Shown here: positions 27,866 through 40,795 of the stretch, in pieces | Position numbering within the stretch: position 1 is the first letter of the stretch | Layout of the letters: each line of letters opens with the position of its first letter | Notes under the pieces: model-generated | Told to the model about the DNA's origin: nothing | Seen by the model: the letters and a program-made list of their open reading frames with translations, nothing else | Databases searched by the model: none | Translations under genes and position numbers: made by a program | Source of the DNA: Limnobaculum zhutongyuii | GTDB taxonomy: Bacteria; Pseudomonadota; Gammaproteobacteria; Enterobacterales; Enterobacteriaceae | Length of the DNA: 64,000 nt | Assembly (NCBI RefSeq): GCF_004295645.1 | Contig: NZ_CP034752.1 | Span: forward strand, 3,844,001 to 3,908,000 | Direction of reading: 5' to 3'

Positions 27866-30800
27866 TTAAACCAGATTAACGTGCAAGCCCTGCTGAACCA
27901 GAACATCTCCTAATGTGTTATTTCCCTGAGATGAGTTGTGATAAACATCGTAAATCACCCCACCAATGGTGCTCTGTCCATTTAAGTTCCAGATATCTCC
28001 CTGACCATGAACCAGATTGACCTTATCGCCCTCAGAACCCTTAATCAGTAGCTGCTCCTGAGTTGGATCTTTAACGTTAAGCGCCTCGTTCAGATTCAGA
28101 GTGATACTGTTGCTACCGGACAGCCCCAGGTCGAAGATGTCGATATTGACAATCTTCTCGCCCAGTTGGGTAAGATCCAGATGGAGATTAGCGCCATCCA
28201 GTACCAGAGTATCGACACCCGCGCCGCCATCAATAAAGCCAAAGCCAAGGGTACTCAGATGAATCACATCGTTTCCACTGCTGCCCTGAACGCTGGTTCC
28301 GCTATTGTGGGTTCCATCAGCTAAATCGATGGTTACCCCGCCAATAGTGAAGGTTCCCGAAGCGACGACCGCACTCTGCTCTGTACCAGATGAAACATCG
28401 TGCTTTTCTGAGGTCAGCGAAGAGGTCAGTCGCTCTTCCGTAGTGCTTTCTGTGGAGAGAGATTGCGTAGTATGTAAAGCATCAGAATTAGCAGCAGCAT
28501 CCACTTCATGCATCAATGGTTCTGCCTGTGCGGCAACCGCCAACGGAGGCAGATTCAGCACGGTACCCAATCCTAAATCTACGCTAAAACCATTTTGTGC
28601 CTCATCCTGTGCAGACAGATGAAGAATCGGCGACAGTAGATTCAACGTCAGTAACTGAGCCAATGTCAGATGAACATTAGCACTCCAGCTTCCATCGGCT
28701 TTAACCTGAGCAGTAAGCGAAGCCAGACCCAGCAGTGTAATGTTTACATCGGCCCCCACTTTCAGGTTGCGTGAGCTACCGCCAATGGTCAGTCCTTTAG
28801 ATAATAGAGTTGCGATATCCAATGTGGCTAATGGGTTGTAAGAGAGCAATGGTGGACTCAGCTTAACGTAAACATCCTCACTTGCAGTTTTGGTGTTGCC
28901 CACTTTGTCGGTTACCGTCACGCCTACGTGCAGTGAACCATCTTTCAATAAGTTCAGCACGCTGGGTGGTAAGTTCAACGACCAGGTACCGTTTGAACCC
29001 ACCGTCGCGGTGTAGTTAGTACTACCCAACGTCACTACTACGCTACCACCGACTAAATTACCCAGCGTCCCGCTCAGGATTTGCGTTTGTCCCGCATCGA
29101 GGATATTCAGAATGCCGTCATTACCAAACAGATTATCCAGCGAAACACTCGGTAAGTTGTGAGTGATAACATCCAGCTTACCAACCGCATTGGCCACTTC
29201 TCCGGCGGCGTTGGTCAGGGTTGCCGCTACGTTGAAGTTACCGTCCGCCAGAGCCGACAAATCAATATTTGGTACGCTCAGCGTCCATTTACCATTGGCA
29301 TCAACCGTAGCGGTGTAGTGGTTCTGACCCAGAGTGATATTAACGATGGAACCTTGTGCATTGGTAGAACTACCGCTAATCACCTGAACGTTGAGAAGAT
29401 CCTGAGCGTTCAGGTTGCCATTATTAAAGATACTATCCAGCGATAAGGTTGGCAGCACATGGGAAATAACATTCAACAGCCCACTGGCGGTAGCTTCGTT
29501 CCCCGCTACATCTTTAACCGATACGTCAACGTTAAAGTTACCGTCTAATAATGCTTTCAGATCCAGAGGGGGTATTGATAATGACCATGCACCACCAACA
29601 CCCACTTTAACGGTATATGCCAGACTACCCAGCTTCACGCTGATCTCCGTACCAACCGCCAGATTGGTACTGGTGCCGCTAATTACCTGCGATGTCAATA
29701 AATCCACCAAGCTAAGAATGCCATCACCAAAAATCGAACCAATGGAGATGGTTGGCAGACTGTGAATAATCGTATTCAGTGAAACTCCCGCGCTGGCGGT
29801 ATTACCTACTCCATCACTGACCGATACGCTGACGGCTAATGGCCCATCAGGTAATAAGTTCAGAACATTGGTGGGGATCGTTGTGCTCCAGGTACCATTT
29901 GGATTAATCGTCGCCGTTAAGGTGTTCCCACCAACCTTAATAGTGACACTACCACTGGTAAGATTGGTCACGGTTCCGCTGATTAGCTGGGCAACGCCTG
30001 CCTCCAGATGGTTAAGGAAGCCATCACCGTTAAACAGAGGATCAAGAGTAATTTGCGGCAGGTTTTTCAACCCAACCACTACGCTGGCACTACCGGTATT
30101 GGTATTTCCATCCGGAGTGGTTATGGTAATTGCCGCCGTAAGAGGACCATCCGGCAACTGAGACAAATCGGATGGCAACAGAGCGATAGAGAACGAACCA
30201 TTTGCCAGCGTAACGCCCGCGAAGGTTTTTCCGCCCAGCACAACGCTAACTTTGGTTCCTTCCGGTGCATTGCCGATGGTTCCACTGATTAGCTGTGATG
30301 TGCTGGCATCTACTGCATTTAACAAACCATCACCAAATACGGATACGGTTTGCAGCAGCGGTGCCAACAGTGACAGATGCACACCTGCACTCACATTTAC
30401 CGGGTTATCAGCAATATCGGTAGCGCTGGCTGAAACGGTAATGTCTCCGCTACCGATACCTTTCAGAATATTAATAATTGATGGCGTTAGCTCGGCGTTC
30501 CAACTGCCGTCTGCTCCGACGACGGCAGTGAGCGTTGAGGCACCGCCAATGCTTAGGGTAATGGTTCGCCCCGCCAGCCCTGTCGCAGTACCACCGATTG
30601 ATACTAATCCCAGCAGATCGCTCAGGCTCAATACACCATCACCAAACAATGGATTAAACTTAATGGTTGGCAGGTTATGGGTAATAACATCCAGATCGAT
30701 AGATTGTTTAACCACGTTGCCGGCAGCATCCGTGACCGTCACACCCACTTTGGTAATACCGTCCAGCAGCGAGGCTAAATCCGCTTTAGGAATCGATACC

Positions 30801-31411
30801 GACCAGTTACCGTTGGCATCAACGCCCGCACTATAAGTATTGGTACCCAGCGTTACGCTAACCGTGGTTCCCGCCGCCATATTGCCAATGGTACCGCTAA
30901 TCAATTGATCCAGCGCGGTTTCGGCTTTATTCAGGAAGTTATCCCCAAACGCAATGATATTGTTGATGATCGGCAAATCAGTCAACGCTAATCCAACATG
31001 AATCAGCTTATCAACCGTATTTTCATTGGCATCAGTAATACTGACATTAACATCAAGCGTTTTTGCCGTCAGACCCAGCCATAAGTCAGGGGTAAGATCG
31101 ATACTCCACTTACCGTTATTACCTACATTAGCCGTGAAGGTTTGCCCCAGAATGGTTACGCTAACCTTCGCTCCGTTATAGTCACCGGTTGCGGTGCCCG
31201 TCAGGGTTTGCGTCAGCAATGACTCTGCCAGATTCAAAATTCCATCCGGGCCAAAGATAGTACTGATTCCGGCACCCAGTGAGCTGTTTAACGCGACGTT
31301 TAAGCCAACATTCACCGAAGTAACATTACCGGCGCTATCCCCTACGCTGACATTAATAACCTGTGGTCCATCCGTCAGTGTTTCTAATCTTACGGTTGGG
31401 AAATTGACATT
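27866..31411 (-). pseudogene. Adhesin segment 4: last repeats and secretion domain
   Basis: It contains nine more Ig-like units, the last one degenerate, then a Ser/Thr/Glu-rich spacer and a C-terminal domain with an RTX-like nonapeptide area (GSSGNDVIHL, GFIDGGAGVDTL) and a terminal YDVYHNSS ... LGDVLVQQGLHVNLV. This end is typical of Bap-type proteins exported by type I systems. Confidence 0.8.
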
Positions 31412-32584
31412 TCAGTTGCCGTTCTCATCAACAATGGCGGACAGTTGCAATGGCCCCAGCGTTACCGTTACGGTATCACCCGGATCGCCTTTCCCACCTA
31501 ATGGCAAGCCCAGCAGAATTTCCGCCGCCGTCAATACGCTGCCCACACCGAGCGCATCCACCGTCAGGAATGGCGTAATGGTGTCTACCGTAATCGGATG
31601 AGTCACGCTGGTGAGGTTACCCGCCTTATCCGCCAGTTCTACCACGATATCCTGAGGCCCTTGCGGTAACGTTTTCAGTTCCGCAGAACTTAGTGACAGG
31701 CTCCAGCTACCATCACTTTGCACCTGAGCATAATGGGTTACGCCATGTATCTTGATTGACACATTGGTGCCAATTTCACTGCCGGTGCCGCGAAGAATCT
31801 GTACGCTTCCGGCTTCAGAGGCGTTAAGCACATCGTTTCCGGCAAACACACCTACCGTAAGTTGAGGAGGAATTCTGTCAACCAGAATATTGGCTGATGC
31901 AGTTACCCCACCAACGGTTGATGCAGACAGAACATAATTACCATCCGGCAACAGCGCGATGGAAGGAATAGTGACACTCCACTTACCGTCTGAATCAATA
32001 GTGGCGGCAGGAATCAATAAACTACCAAGGCTCAGGTTAATAATTTGTCCAACCATCGATGGATCGGCGGTTCCGCTGATGGTCAGCACGCCGCCGGATT
32101 CGGTCAGATTAATCGCATTGTCGCCTGCTACCGGATCGAGGGTCAGGAACGGTGTTGGTACCGAGGTATCTACCGTTAATGTTATCGCCGGTGCATTCGC
32201 ACTGTTACCCGCTTTATCCGCCACGGTCGCGGTAATTTGCCCTGAAGCCAGCTGCGCCAGCTCAGTTGGTGTTAATGCAATTGACCAACTGCCATCGGTA
32301 GTGACCTGTGCACTTCGACTCAGGCCACCAATAGTAATTTGCACCGTTTGCCCTACTTCTACATTGCTGGTAGTACCGCTTAATATTTGAGTCTGATGAC
32401 TTTCCGCATAGTCCAGAATGTTGTTACCGGCAAAAGCATTGATAGCGATTGTTGGTGGTGTCAGAGCGAAATGCGCCAATCCGCTTACGCTATTGGTATT
32501 CAGCGCTTCATCCGTTACGGTAACCACAATCGCTTTATCGCCGTTACCTAACCCTGTTAACTCACTCGATGTCAGGGTCAAAGA
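31412..32584 (-). pseudogene. Adhesin segment 3: repeats 24-27
   Basis: Four Ig-like repeats lie between the second and third stops. It ends VDENGN-stop-NVNFPTVRLETL, again with the stop at the position of the conserved Trp. Confidence 0.8.
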
Positions 32585-35500
32585 CTAGGTGCCGTTGGCG
32601 TTCACTATTGCATCATGATCGATACCGCCAATAGAAACGCTGACTTTGGCTTTACTCGGATCCCCGACGACATTCAGTTGGCCGGTTAGCGTCTGATTAA
32701 CACCGGACTCACTGATATTAAGATAACTATCACCAAACGGCGTTGCTAACGTTGGCTGCGGCAATGAGAACTGGGTCGAGAAATTCTGGCTGATAGAGGT
32801 GCTGTTACCCGCTGCGTCAGTGACCGTCAGACTAATCGGATAGGTACCACCATTGGTTAGCGTTGACAGTGCATTAGCCGGAATATTGGCTGACCAGTGA
32901 CCGTTGGAATCAATCGTTGTTGGATAAGAAATGCCGTTAATGGTTAAAGTTAACGTTGCACCCAGTCCGGAAATATTGGCGTTGGTGGTCCCGGAAATTA
33001 CCGAACTATTTACCGCCTCACTCAGGTTAAGAATGCCGTCACCAAACGGCGGCGTGATGGTCAGGGTTGGCAGCGTTAATAGCGCATCAAAGCTGAGATC
33101 CTGTTGAGAGGTATTCCCCGCTTTATCCGTTACTTTCACCTGAATATCATGTTCACCGGTTCCTAACGCATTTAGCGCCGTACTGTCTAAACTGACACTC
33201 CATTGACCTGTGGCGGATACCGTAACGGTTTGCGGTTTACCATCAATCGTTACCGTCACCGTTTGACCGGCACCGGTTATCCCGGTGGTGCCGCTAATAA
33301 CCTGTCCGGTTAAAGCATTAGCCTCCGCAATATTCAGTAAGCCATCACCAAAAGGCAGATTAATTTTGGCATTAGGAAGTGTATGGGTCAGTACCTCTAC
33401 CGATGCATTGCCGTTCACCGTATTGCCGGCGCTATCCGTGGCAATAATAGTGACAGGCCAGGTACCATCCGGCAGCGCCGTCAGATCGCCGGAAGTCAAG
33501 GTCAGGCTCCAGTTACCGTCATTATCCACGGTAGCAGAATAGGATTGACCGTTGACACTCACCGTTACGCTTTGGCCCGCTCCGCTCACATGAGTTGAAC
33601 CGGTAAGCGTTCCGCCCGCTGCCGCTTCAGTTGCATTCAATATTCCATCAACAAACGGCAAATCAAGGGTTGGTGCCGGTAAATTATGGGTCACCGCACT
33701 GAAGGTTAATTCACTGCTGGTTGTACTATTACCAACCCGATCAGATAACGTCACGCTGATGTCGTGAGAGCCGTCCGCTAAAGCCAACAGTACATTTGGT
33801 GGGAGCAGAACCGTCCAGTTGCCATTGATATCAACCGAACCGGAATATTTAGTGCCATCAAGAGTGACTTCAACCGTTTGCCCCAGCCCCGTCAGACCTG
33901 ACTTACCGGTTAGGATCTGCCCGGCAGTGGCTTCAGATAAATTCAGGATGTCATCACCAAACAGAGGTGTTTTAAGCTCGGAGGTGGGTAAGGTATGTAC
34001 CAGTGCATCCAGTGAGCTTAACACCGAGGTGGTATTACCTACGGAATCTACTGCAGTAATAACAATAGGAACCGTGCCATCAACTAAAGACAACAGTGCG
34101 CCAGGAGGTATGGTTGCGCTCCAGTTGCCATCACCGGTAACCACCACCGGATAGTTTTGGCCACCAATGGAGATAGTGATGGTTCCCGTGGCACCCAGTG
34201 CTGTAGTGGTACCCGTAATCACTCCGCCTGCGGTTGCCTCAATAATATTGAGTAAACCATCGGTAAAAGGCTTATCCAGCGTCACTACCGGCAGTGCAGT
34301 GGCTACCGTCAGATTAAGTGAGCCCGAACTGATATTACCGGCGTCATCGGCTACCGATACCGTTATCACTGAGACTTTGCCGGATGTTAACGCTAACAGC
34401 TCGCTGGCTGATATCGCTAATTCCCAGTGCCCGCCGCTATCAGCAGTAACCTGAGTGGTCACACCATTCAGCGTGATATTCACTTTCAGACCCGCTTCTG
34501 TGGTACCACTTAATAGCTGACCCAGCGAAGCCTCGTCAAAATTCAGAATATTATTTCCGGCAAAAATATCGATAGTTAACAATGGTGGAACGGTATCGAC
34601 CTGAATCGTATGGGTAACAGTGGCAGGGTTGCCTGCCAGATCGCTCACTTCAACCGTCACCGTTTGTAAACCTTGTGGTAATCCCTGAACGACCTGAGCC
34701 GGAAGAGTCAGAGACCAGTTACCGTCGGCATCAACAACGGCGGTGTACTTCACATTGTTGAGCGTTACAGTGACAATTTGCCCTTGTGTCACGTTTTGAG
34801 TAAATCCACTAATTACCACATCGTTTTGCGCTTCCGACCTATCGATAACGTCATTGCCCGCAATGATATTAAGATGAAGTTTCGGCAGATTAGCACTATT
34901 GGCAATAACGCTAACGGCATGGCTGTCTTGTGCAGTATTGCCCGCAATATCGGTGACGCTTACCGTGGCATTTAATGTTCCATCAGGTAATTGTTGTACA
35001 TCAGCAGCGGGTATCGTGTAACTCCAGCTACCATCAGGCTGAATGGTGGTGGTGTAAGTCTTACCATTCAGAGTAATAGTTACGGTCTGGCTCACTTCGA
35101 TATAAGCCGATGTACCCGAAATCACCAGAGGATCTGCCGACTCCCGCGCATTGATATAGTTATCGCCGGAGATTGCATTGATATGCACTACCGCAGACGT
35201 ATCAAGCGTAAAGGACTCCGGGGATGTCGTGGTATTACCGGCCACATCGGTCAGGCTAACATTGACATTCACCGTACCATCGGCAATACCCGCCAGTTCC
35301 CCGACGGGCAACATAATCGTCCAGCTACCATCAGACTGAACGATACCTGAATAGGTGACGCCAGTAGAAGATAGGGTTAGTAGCACCAGTTGCCCTGCAT
35401 CATCCGGAGAAGCAAGACCACTAATCGGAATAGCGGACTGAACGTCTGATGCATTAACAATATTATCGCCAGAGACAACATTCATTGATAACACCGGTGG

Positions 35501-37309
35501 TGTCCGATCGATAATCGCTACACTGTTCAGGGTTGAGCTGTTACCCGCTACATCTGTTGCAACCACAGTAATTGGCTGCTGACCATCGCTTAATGCAGCT
35601 AAATCAGCGCTGGGGATCGTCACTTGCCAGTTACCGTTACTGTCAACGGTTGCAGCATAATCAATGCCTTTGATGGTGACCGTGACATTTTGCCCACTGC
35701 CGGTAACTCCGGTTGAACCACTCAGGGTTTGATTCTGAGTTGATTCCTGCAAATTCAGATAGCCATCGCCAAAAGGAAGATTGATGCTGGCATCAGGAAG
35801 AACCGTGGTGATGACCGTAAAGTTATGGCTACCGGATATCACACTTCCTGAGTTATCGACGGTTGAAACCGCTATACTGGCGGTACCATCGGCTAACGCC
35901 AGTGCATCCTCCATGGCAATGGCTACAAACCACGATCCATTAGGCAGAACGCCTGTAACGTAAGATTTTCCGTTCAGGGTCAACGTTAACGTCGTGCCAG
36001 ACAACACACCGACTGATGAACCAGTGATAAAGAAGCCATGGCTTGCTTCGGCCAGATTGAGGTAGTCATCCCCGGTAACCGGGGCAATCGATATTGAACT
36101 GGCCAGCGTATCGACGGTAAATTCATGGGTTGTCGATGCACTATTACCACTGAGATCGCTGACGCTAACCTGAAGATTGTAATCACCATTAGTTAACGCA
36201 GCTAAAACGGAAGATGGTATTGAAACGGCCCAATTTCCCCCGGCAGTGACTACGCCATAATAAGACTGACCATTCAACACCACGGTAACGGTTTGCCCTT
36301 CTTCAACGTTAAGAACTTTACCGGTGACTAACTGATCGGATTGCTGTTCAGCAGCGCTGAGTATGTCATTACCGGCAAAAGGATAAACACTGATTAGCGG
36401 TGCACTAAATGGATTAGCATTAATTTCTACCGGATGCTGAACCAGTGCGGTATTTCCGGCAACATCAGATACGCTGACCTGAATATTTTGTTGTCCATCC
36501 TGTAGTGCAGCCAGATCGGCGGCTGGAATATTAACGCTCCAGTTGCTGCCATTTACCGTGGTGGTATAGGTTTTACCATTCAGGGTCACGGTGATGACCT
36601 GACCGTTTTCCGCTCCTGATACGGTACCTGACAGGGCTTGATCAACTAATGCCTCAGCAATATTGAGGCGATCGTCGCCGGTAAAGCTATTTACCGTTAG
36701 CAGTGGCGGTAATCTGTCAACGGTCGCCGTTGTCAGTAACGTACTGGTATTACCGGCAGCATCATTAAACGAAACGCTTATTGAAACACTGCCTTCCGAA
36801 AGCTGTTGTAATGCCTCTGTCGGTAAAGTGACACTCCATAGCCCATCCATACCAACACTGGCCTGATAAGTATGGCCATCTATCGTCACATTGACGACCT
36901 GCCCCGAACCATTTACTCCCATACTACCGCTTAAGATTTGGCTACTTTGACTTTCTTCTGCATTCAGGTAACCATCACCAAATGGGGTATTAAGGGTTAA
37001 TTCCGGCAACCCATGAATGATAACGGTGAAATCATGGCTGGTGGTCACTGTGTTACCGTCACTATCCACCACTGAGGCGGTAATGGTTGCTTTGCCATCC
37101 TGTAACAGTTGCAAATCAGCGCTGCTGACAGAAACCTGCCAGGAGCCATCCTGCTGAACAATACCGGTATAGGTTTTACCATTCAGAACGACCATAACCA
37201 CTTGATTGGGGTCAACATGGCTGGTAGTACCATTAATTACCAATGTCTGAGTAGATTCTTGTAAATTCAGATAATCATCCGTCGCTACAATCGCAATGGT
37301 GATTCCACC
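32585..37309 (-). pseudogene. Adhesin segment 2: repeats 8-23
   Basis: This is an open frame between the first and second nonsense codons with 16 Ig-like repeats, each opening with a PFGDGYLN-like block and containing NGNWS or DGSW and DxAGN motifs. It ends at NANGT-stop-SLTLTSSEL, where the stop takes the place of the repeat's Trp. Confidence 0.8.
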
Positions 37310-40042
37310 CTAACTATTATCAACGGTAAAACTGTGATTTGCTTCAGCAGTTTGGCCGGCAAGATCGGTAACACTAACCAGAATATTAAAGGTGCCGTTA
37401 GCCAGCTTAGCCAGATCCTCAGCAGGAACCATGATGCTCCAGGAACCGTCGGCCAATACTCTGGTAGTATAAGTTTGGCTGTTAAGCACTACGGTAATCA
37501 GGCTGCCGGTTTCTGCATTGGTGGTAGAGCCACTCAACACTTGAGCGGTTTTTACCTCTGACCCATCCAGTACATCATCACCAGTAAACGGCTGGATAGT
37601 GACGCCAGGCAATGCCGTTTTAACACCAATAACCTGTGAAATTTGAGTGCTATTGCCGGCTAAATCTTGCAGTGAAACCGTAATAGTGTAATTACCACTG
37701 CTCAGCAGTTGCAGATCCGCTGATGGTACAGATGTACTCCACTGCCCATTCGCACCAACCAATGCCTGATAAGATTTACCATTTAACGTGATAATGACCG
37801 TCTGTCCCTGTTCAGAAATCGAGGCTGAACCAGATATTGTCTGGGTTGTTGCCATTTCAGAACTGGTCAGAATATTGTCAGTAGCAAAGGCTTTTATCGC
37901 CAACGTTGGTGGAGTGGTATCCACCACGATATTACGGGTTATCGAACCGATATTACCGGCAATATCGGTCGCTTTGACCACCAGCGGGAAGCTACCGTCA
38001 GACAGCAGTTGTAAGTCCCCGTTTGGAATATTTACGCTCCAGTTTCCTTGCACATCAACGGTTGCCACATAGCTTTTTCCGTTCAGGGAAACCACTACCG
38101 ATTGTCCTGCGCCCGTCAGGCCCGATTTTCCCTGCAGGGTTTGGCTTAATAACTCTTCAGCAGCATTGATAATCCCATCACCAAATGGCGTATTCAGCGT
38201 TGGTTGCGGTAACTGATTAATCAGAACGTTTAAAATATGTTCCGCACTAAAGGTACCGGCAGGTGCCGTTACCGCTGCGGTGATCGTTGTTGCGCCATCA
38301 CTTAACAATTTCAGATCGCTTGATGGTACCAGCGCACTCCAGTGGCCAGAACCATCGACAATCGCCTGATAGCTTTTACCATTTAAAGTCACAATAACAA
38401 CAGAACCCGCATCCACACCGGTGGTTACCCCGTTGATGGATAAGCTCTGCGTGGCTTCCACCGCGCTCAGGTAATCATCATTCGATACAATCGCAATGGA
38501 AATCCCGGGCTGATCAAGATCGACAACAAAAGTATGGGTATTGGTAGCCGTTTGCCCATCAAGATTGGTCACCGTTGCCACAATGGTGTAAGTACCGGAA
38601 GAGAATTGTTCCATTGCGCCGGCAGGTATTGTCAGATGCCAACTACCGTCAGCATCAACCGTAGCCAGATAGGTTTGTCCTCCACTCGATAAAGAACGTG
38701 CCAGTGCACTGCCATCAGAAATATTGACCACCACCGAGCTGCCAGGTTGGGCATTCTGTGTCATACCGCTCAGAACTTGATCGGTCTTCGATTCCGCACT
38801 ATCAATCTTATCATCGCCACCAAAGGTATTGATGCTAATGGCTGGTACCGTAATTTTGACAATATCCAGCGACCCGTTGGCACTGTTACCCGCGGCATCA
38901 CTGGCGGTAGCATTCAATGTGTAATTGCCGTCTGCCAGCGCCTGTAAGTCAGAGCTGGAAATCACCGTTTGCCAGTTTCCTTGCGCATCTACCGTGGCGG
39001 TATAACTATTTTGTCCGAGCGTAATAGTGACTATCTGACCTTCGGCCCCTATCGCTGTTCCGCTAACGGTTTGATTCGCCGTTGATTCATTTGCATCCAG
39101 CGTATTATCACCGGCAAAAGTGGAAATTGTCAGAATCGGAGCCGTGATGTCTACCGTAAAGTCATGACTATCCTGCGCGGTTAATCCAGCCTGATTACTC
39201 ACGCTAACCTGAAGTGAAGTTTTTCCATCGGCGAGCAATTGTAGATCTGCCACGGGAACGCTGATTTGCCAGCTTCCATCGGCTGCAACCTGTGTTGTAT
39301 AGGTTTTACCACCTAAGGTGATGGTGACCGTTTGTCCGGCTTCTACATGAGTTGTAGAACCACTTACCGTTTGAACAGATTTTGCTTCAACGGCGTTAAG
39401 TACATCATCCGTTGCGAAAGGATTGACCGTGATGGTTGGCGCCGTAGCACTACTGTTTCCGCCATTATCACCACCACTACCATTATTATTACCGTTATTT
39501 CCACTATTGTTGCCACCATCACCGTTTCCGAGATTACCACCGTTATCCTGGTCGCTGCTGTGGTGCCCTCCGCCCCCGGAACCGCCCGCAGCAATAGCAA
39601 TGCCGGCTCCAACCGCCAGAGCACCAAGAATACCGGCAATCGCTGTTGCCGATAATCCATCGTCAATCAGACTATCGGCACCAATAGTTGTATAAGTGGG
39701 TGAAATGGCTTCCGCTGTCGCTGGCCCGGGTAGATCCGCCAGTGGAAAGACGGCATGGTTGACCTCTTTGCCATCATCAAATACCAGTTCACTGTGTTCA
39801 CCTTTTTCATCAAGGGTAAAGAACCCTTGATAGCGCACGGTACTGCCATCTTTCATATGAACAATCAGATCGTTTCCCTGTCGCTCATAGCTGGAAACTA
39901 GCGCAGGAGTACCATGAATTCGCACTACACTGGATTGAGTTAATGTAACTACCTGACTTCCCTGAGTATAGTGTGCCAGTTGAGCACCATTATTACGGGC
40001 GACAACTTCAACAGTTCCTAAGACGCTATTTTCCTGAGCCAT
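37310..40042 (-). pseudogene. Adhesin segment 1: N-terminal prefix and repeats 1-7
   Basis: This segment gives a 910-residue product ending at a TAG in the linker between repeats 7 and 8 (the frame reads SFTVDNS-stop-GGITIAI). It holds the prefix domain that in Bap/LapA-type adhesins is thought to stay in the periplasm or channel, the GGSGGGG and Asn-rich linker (about residues 160-200), and seven Ig-like repeats. It lacks the C-terminal type I signal. Confidence 0.8.
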
Positions 40043-40795
40043 TGCTAACCCCTTGTTATATACGTTGGGTAAATGTGCCGTAAAAAACGACATCAGTAAG
40101 TGCTCTCCGATAACTCTTTGGTTATCAGAGAATGAATCTCAGTCCGAGGGGAAAAAATATCCATAAAAGAAAATATGCAATAATGAGTTTTCATTATTTT
40201 ATTTATAGATATATAAGCAATGATTCTCATTTTGGCAAAATAAATACAGAAAATTATTTCAATCAATTAATTCATGAAATAATTTGAAATACCAAAATAA
40301 AGAGATGACAGTAACAATCAAATAAAAACAACAAGATAAAAACAAATCAATGAATTAACAAATAATGTAAAGCAAAGGCAATAAATTAAGTGAAAATATA
40401 AAAACACACGTTAACAAATAGACGTTAGTATCAAAAAATATCCATATAATAAATCAGGTAAATAAATTTCATGTCACTTAAAAAAAGCCGGATAGATTAT
40501 GGATAAAGTGATAACAAAATAAATGGTATATAACCAAATGAAAGATGGAAGTAATTGATCAAAAAAGGAGAGTGACGAACTTTTGTACAGATTCAGGCAA
40601 AATACACAATCACTAATACTGCTTGAGCTATACTCAATATACAAGTGGAGAGTGATAAATCTTTATGGCTATCACACTTCTGTCATCTTTGTTTTAGGGT
40701 GCCACAAAAATTGATCCAGATCACATAATTGTCTGGCTACATCGGTATTCTAAAATCATATCTGACGGCAATTGACTGACAAAGAGGTAGGTTAT
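40043..40795. other. AT-rich regulatory region between adhesin and raiA
   Basis: This 753-base gap separates two divergent genes and is much richer in A+T than its surroundings, with many A- and T-tracts, which is typical of H-NS-bound promoters of adhesin genes. No ORF or RNA gene is evident. A CRP/FNR-like site lies near the raiA end. AATGATTCTCATT at 40219-40231 is a weak Fur-like palindrome. Confidence 0.5.
40711..40725. promoter_or_regulatory. CRP/FNR-type site upstream of raiA
   Basis: TTGATCCAGATCACA fits FNR (TTGAT-N4-ATCAC, one mismatch) and has a perfect CRP right half (TCACA) with a weaker left half. It lies about 70 bases before the raiA start. CRP control of raiA is known in E. 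coli, so CRP is the more likely binder. Confidence 0.5.

Larger units (their letters stand above)
28545..39441 (-). repeat. Array of about 36 Ig-like repeat units in the adhesin
   Basis: I counted 36 units by their opening block (PxxTxxxFxGDxxLNxxE). Units are roughly 95-105 residues, all in register on one frame. They are diverged at DNA level, so the array is not a recent exact expansion. Confidence 0.85.
27866..40042 (-). pseudogene. Giant Bap-like type I secreted adhesin, broken by three nonsense codons
   Basis: One reading frame of 4058 codons encodes a BapA/LapA-type biofilm adhesin. It has an N-terminal prefix domain (MAQENSVLGTVEVVARNNGA), a membrane-like Ala/Gly stretch (about 140-165), a Gly/Asn linker, about 36 Ig-like repeats, and a C-terminal RTX-like secretion region. 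The ATG at 40042 has AAGGGG upstream. Three in-frame stops interrupt it: TAG at 37310-37312 (codon 911), TAG at 32585-32587 (codon 2486) and TGA at 31412-31414 (codon 2877). The last two fall where other repeats have the conserved Trp of NGxW (TGG). No frameshift occurs anywhere. The C-terminal export signal lies past all three stops, so secretion should fail unless stops are read through or are sequence errors. The order adhesin-tolC-ABC-hlyD equals Salmonella bapABCD. Confidence 0.9.

Noticed and set aside
28305..36866. Many plus-strand open frames opposite the adhesin (for example 30252-30836)
   Set aside because: They follow the period of the repeat array, lack ribosome sites and recode the same repeats in antisense, so they are shadows.
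28545..39441. CRISPR-like regular repetition
   Set aside because: The period is about 300 bases, coding and diverged; no short identical repeats or cas genes are present.
39364..39695. Low-complexity Pro/Leu-rich frame opposite the Gly/Asn linker
   Set aside because: It is the antisense of the adhesin linker with biased composition and no start signal.
40219..40231. Fur box
   Set aside because: AATGATTCTCATT is symmetric but the outer positions do not match the 19-bp consensus; kept only as a weak note.
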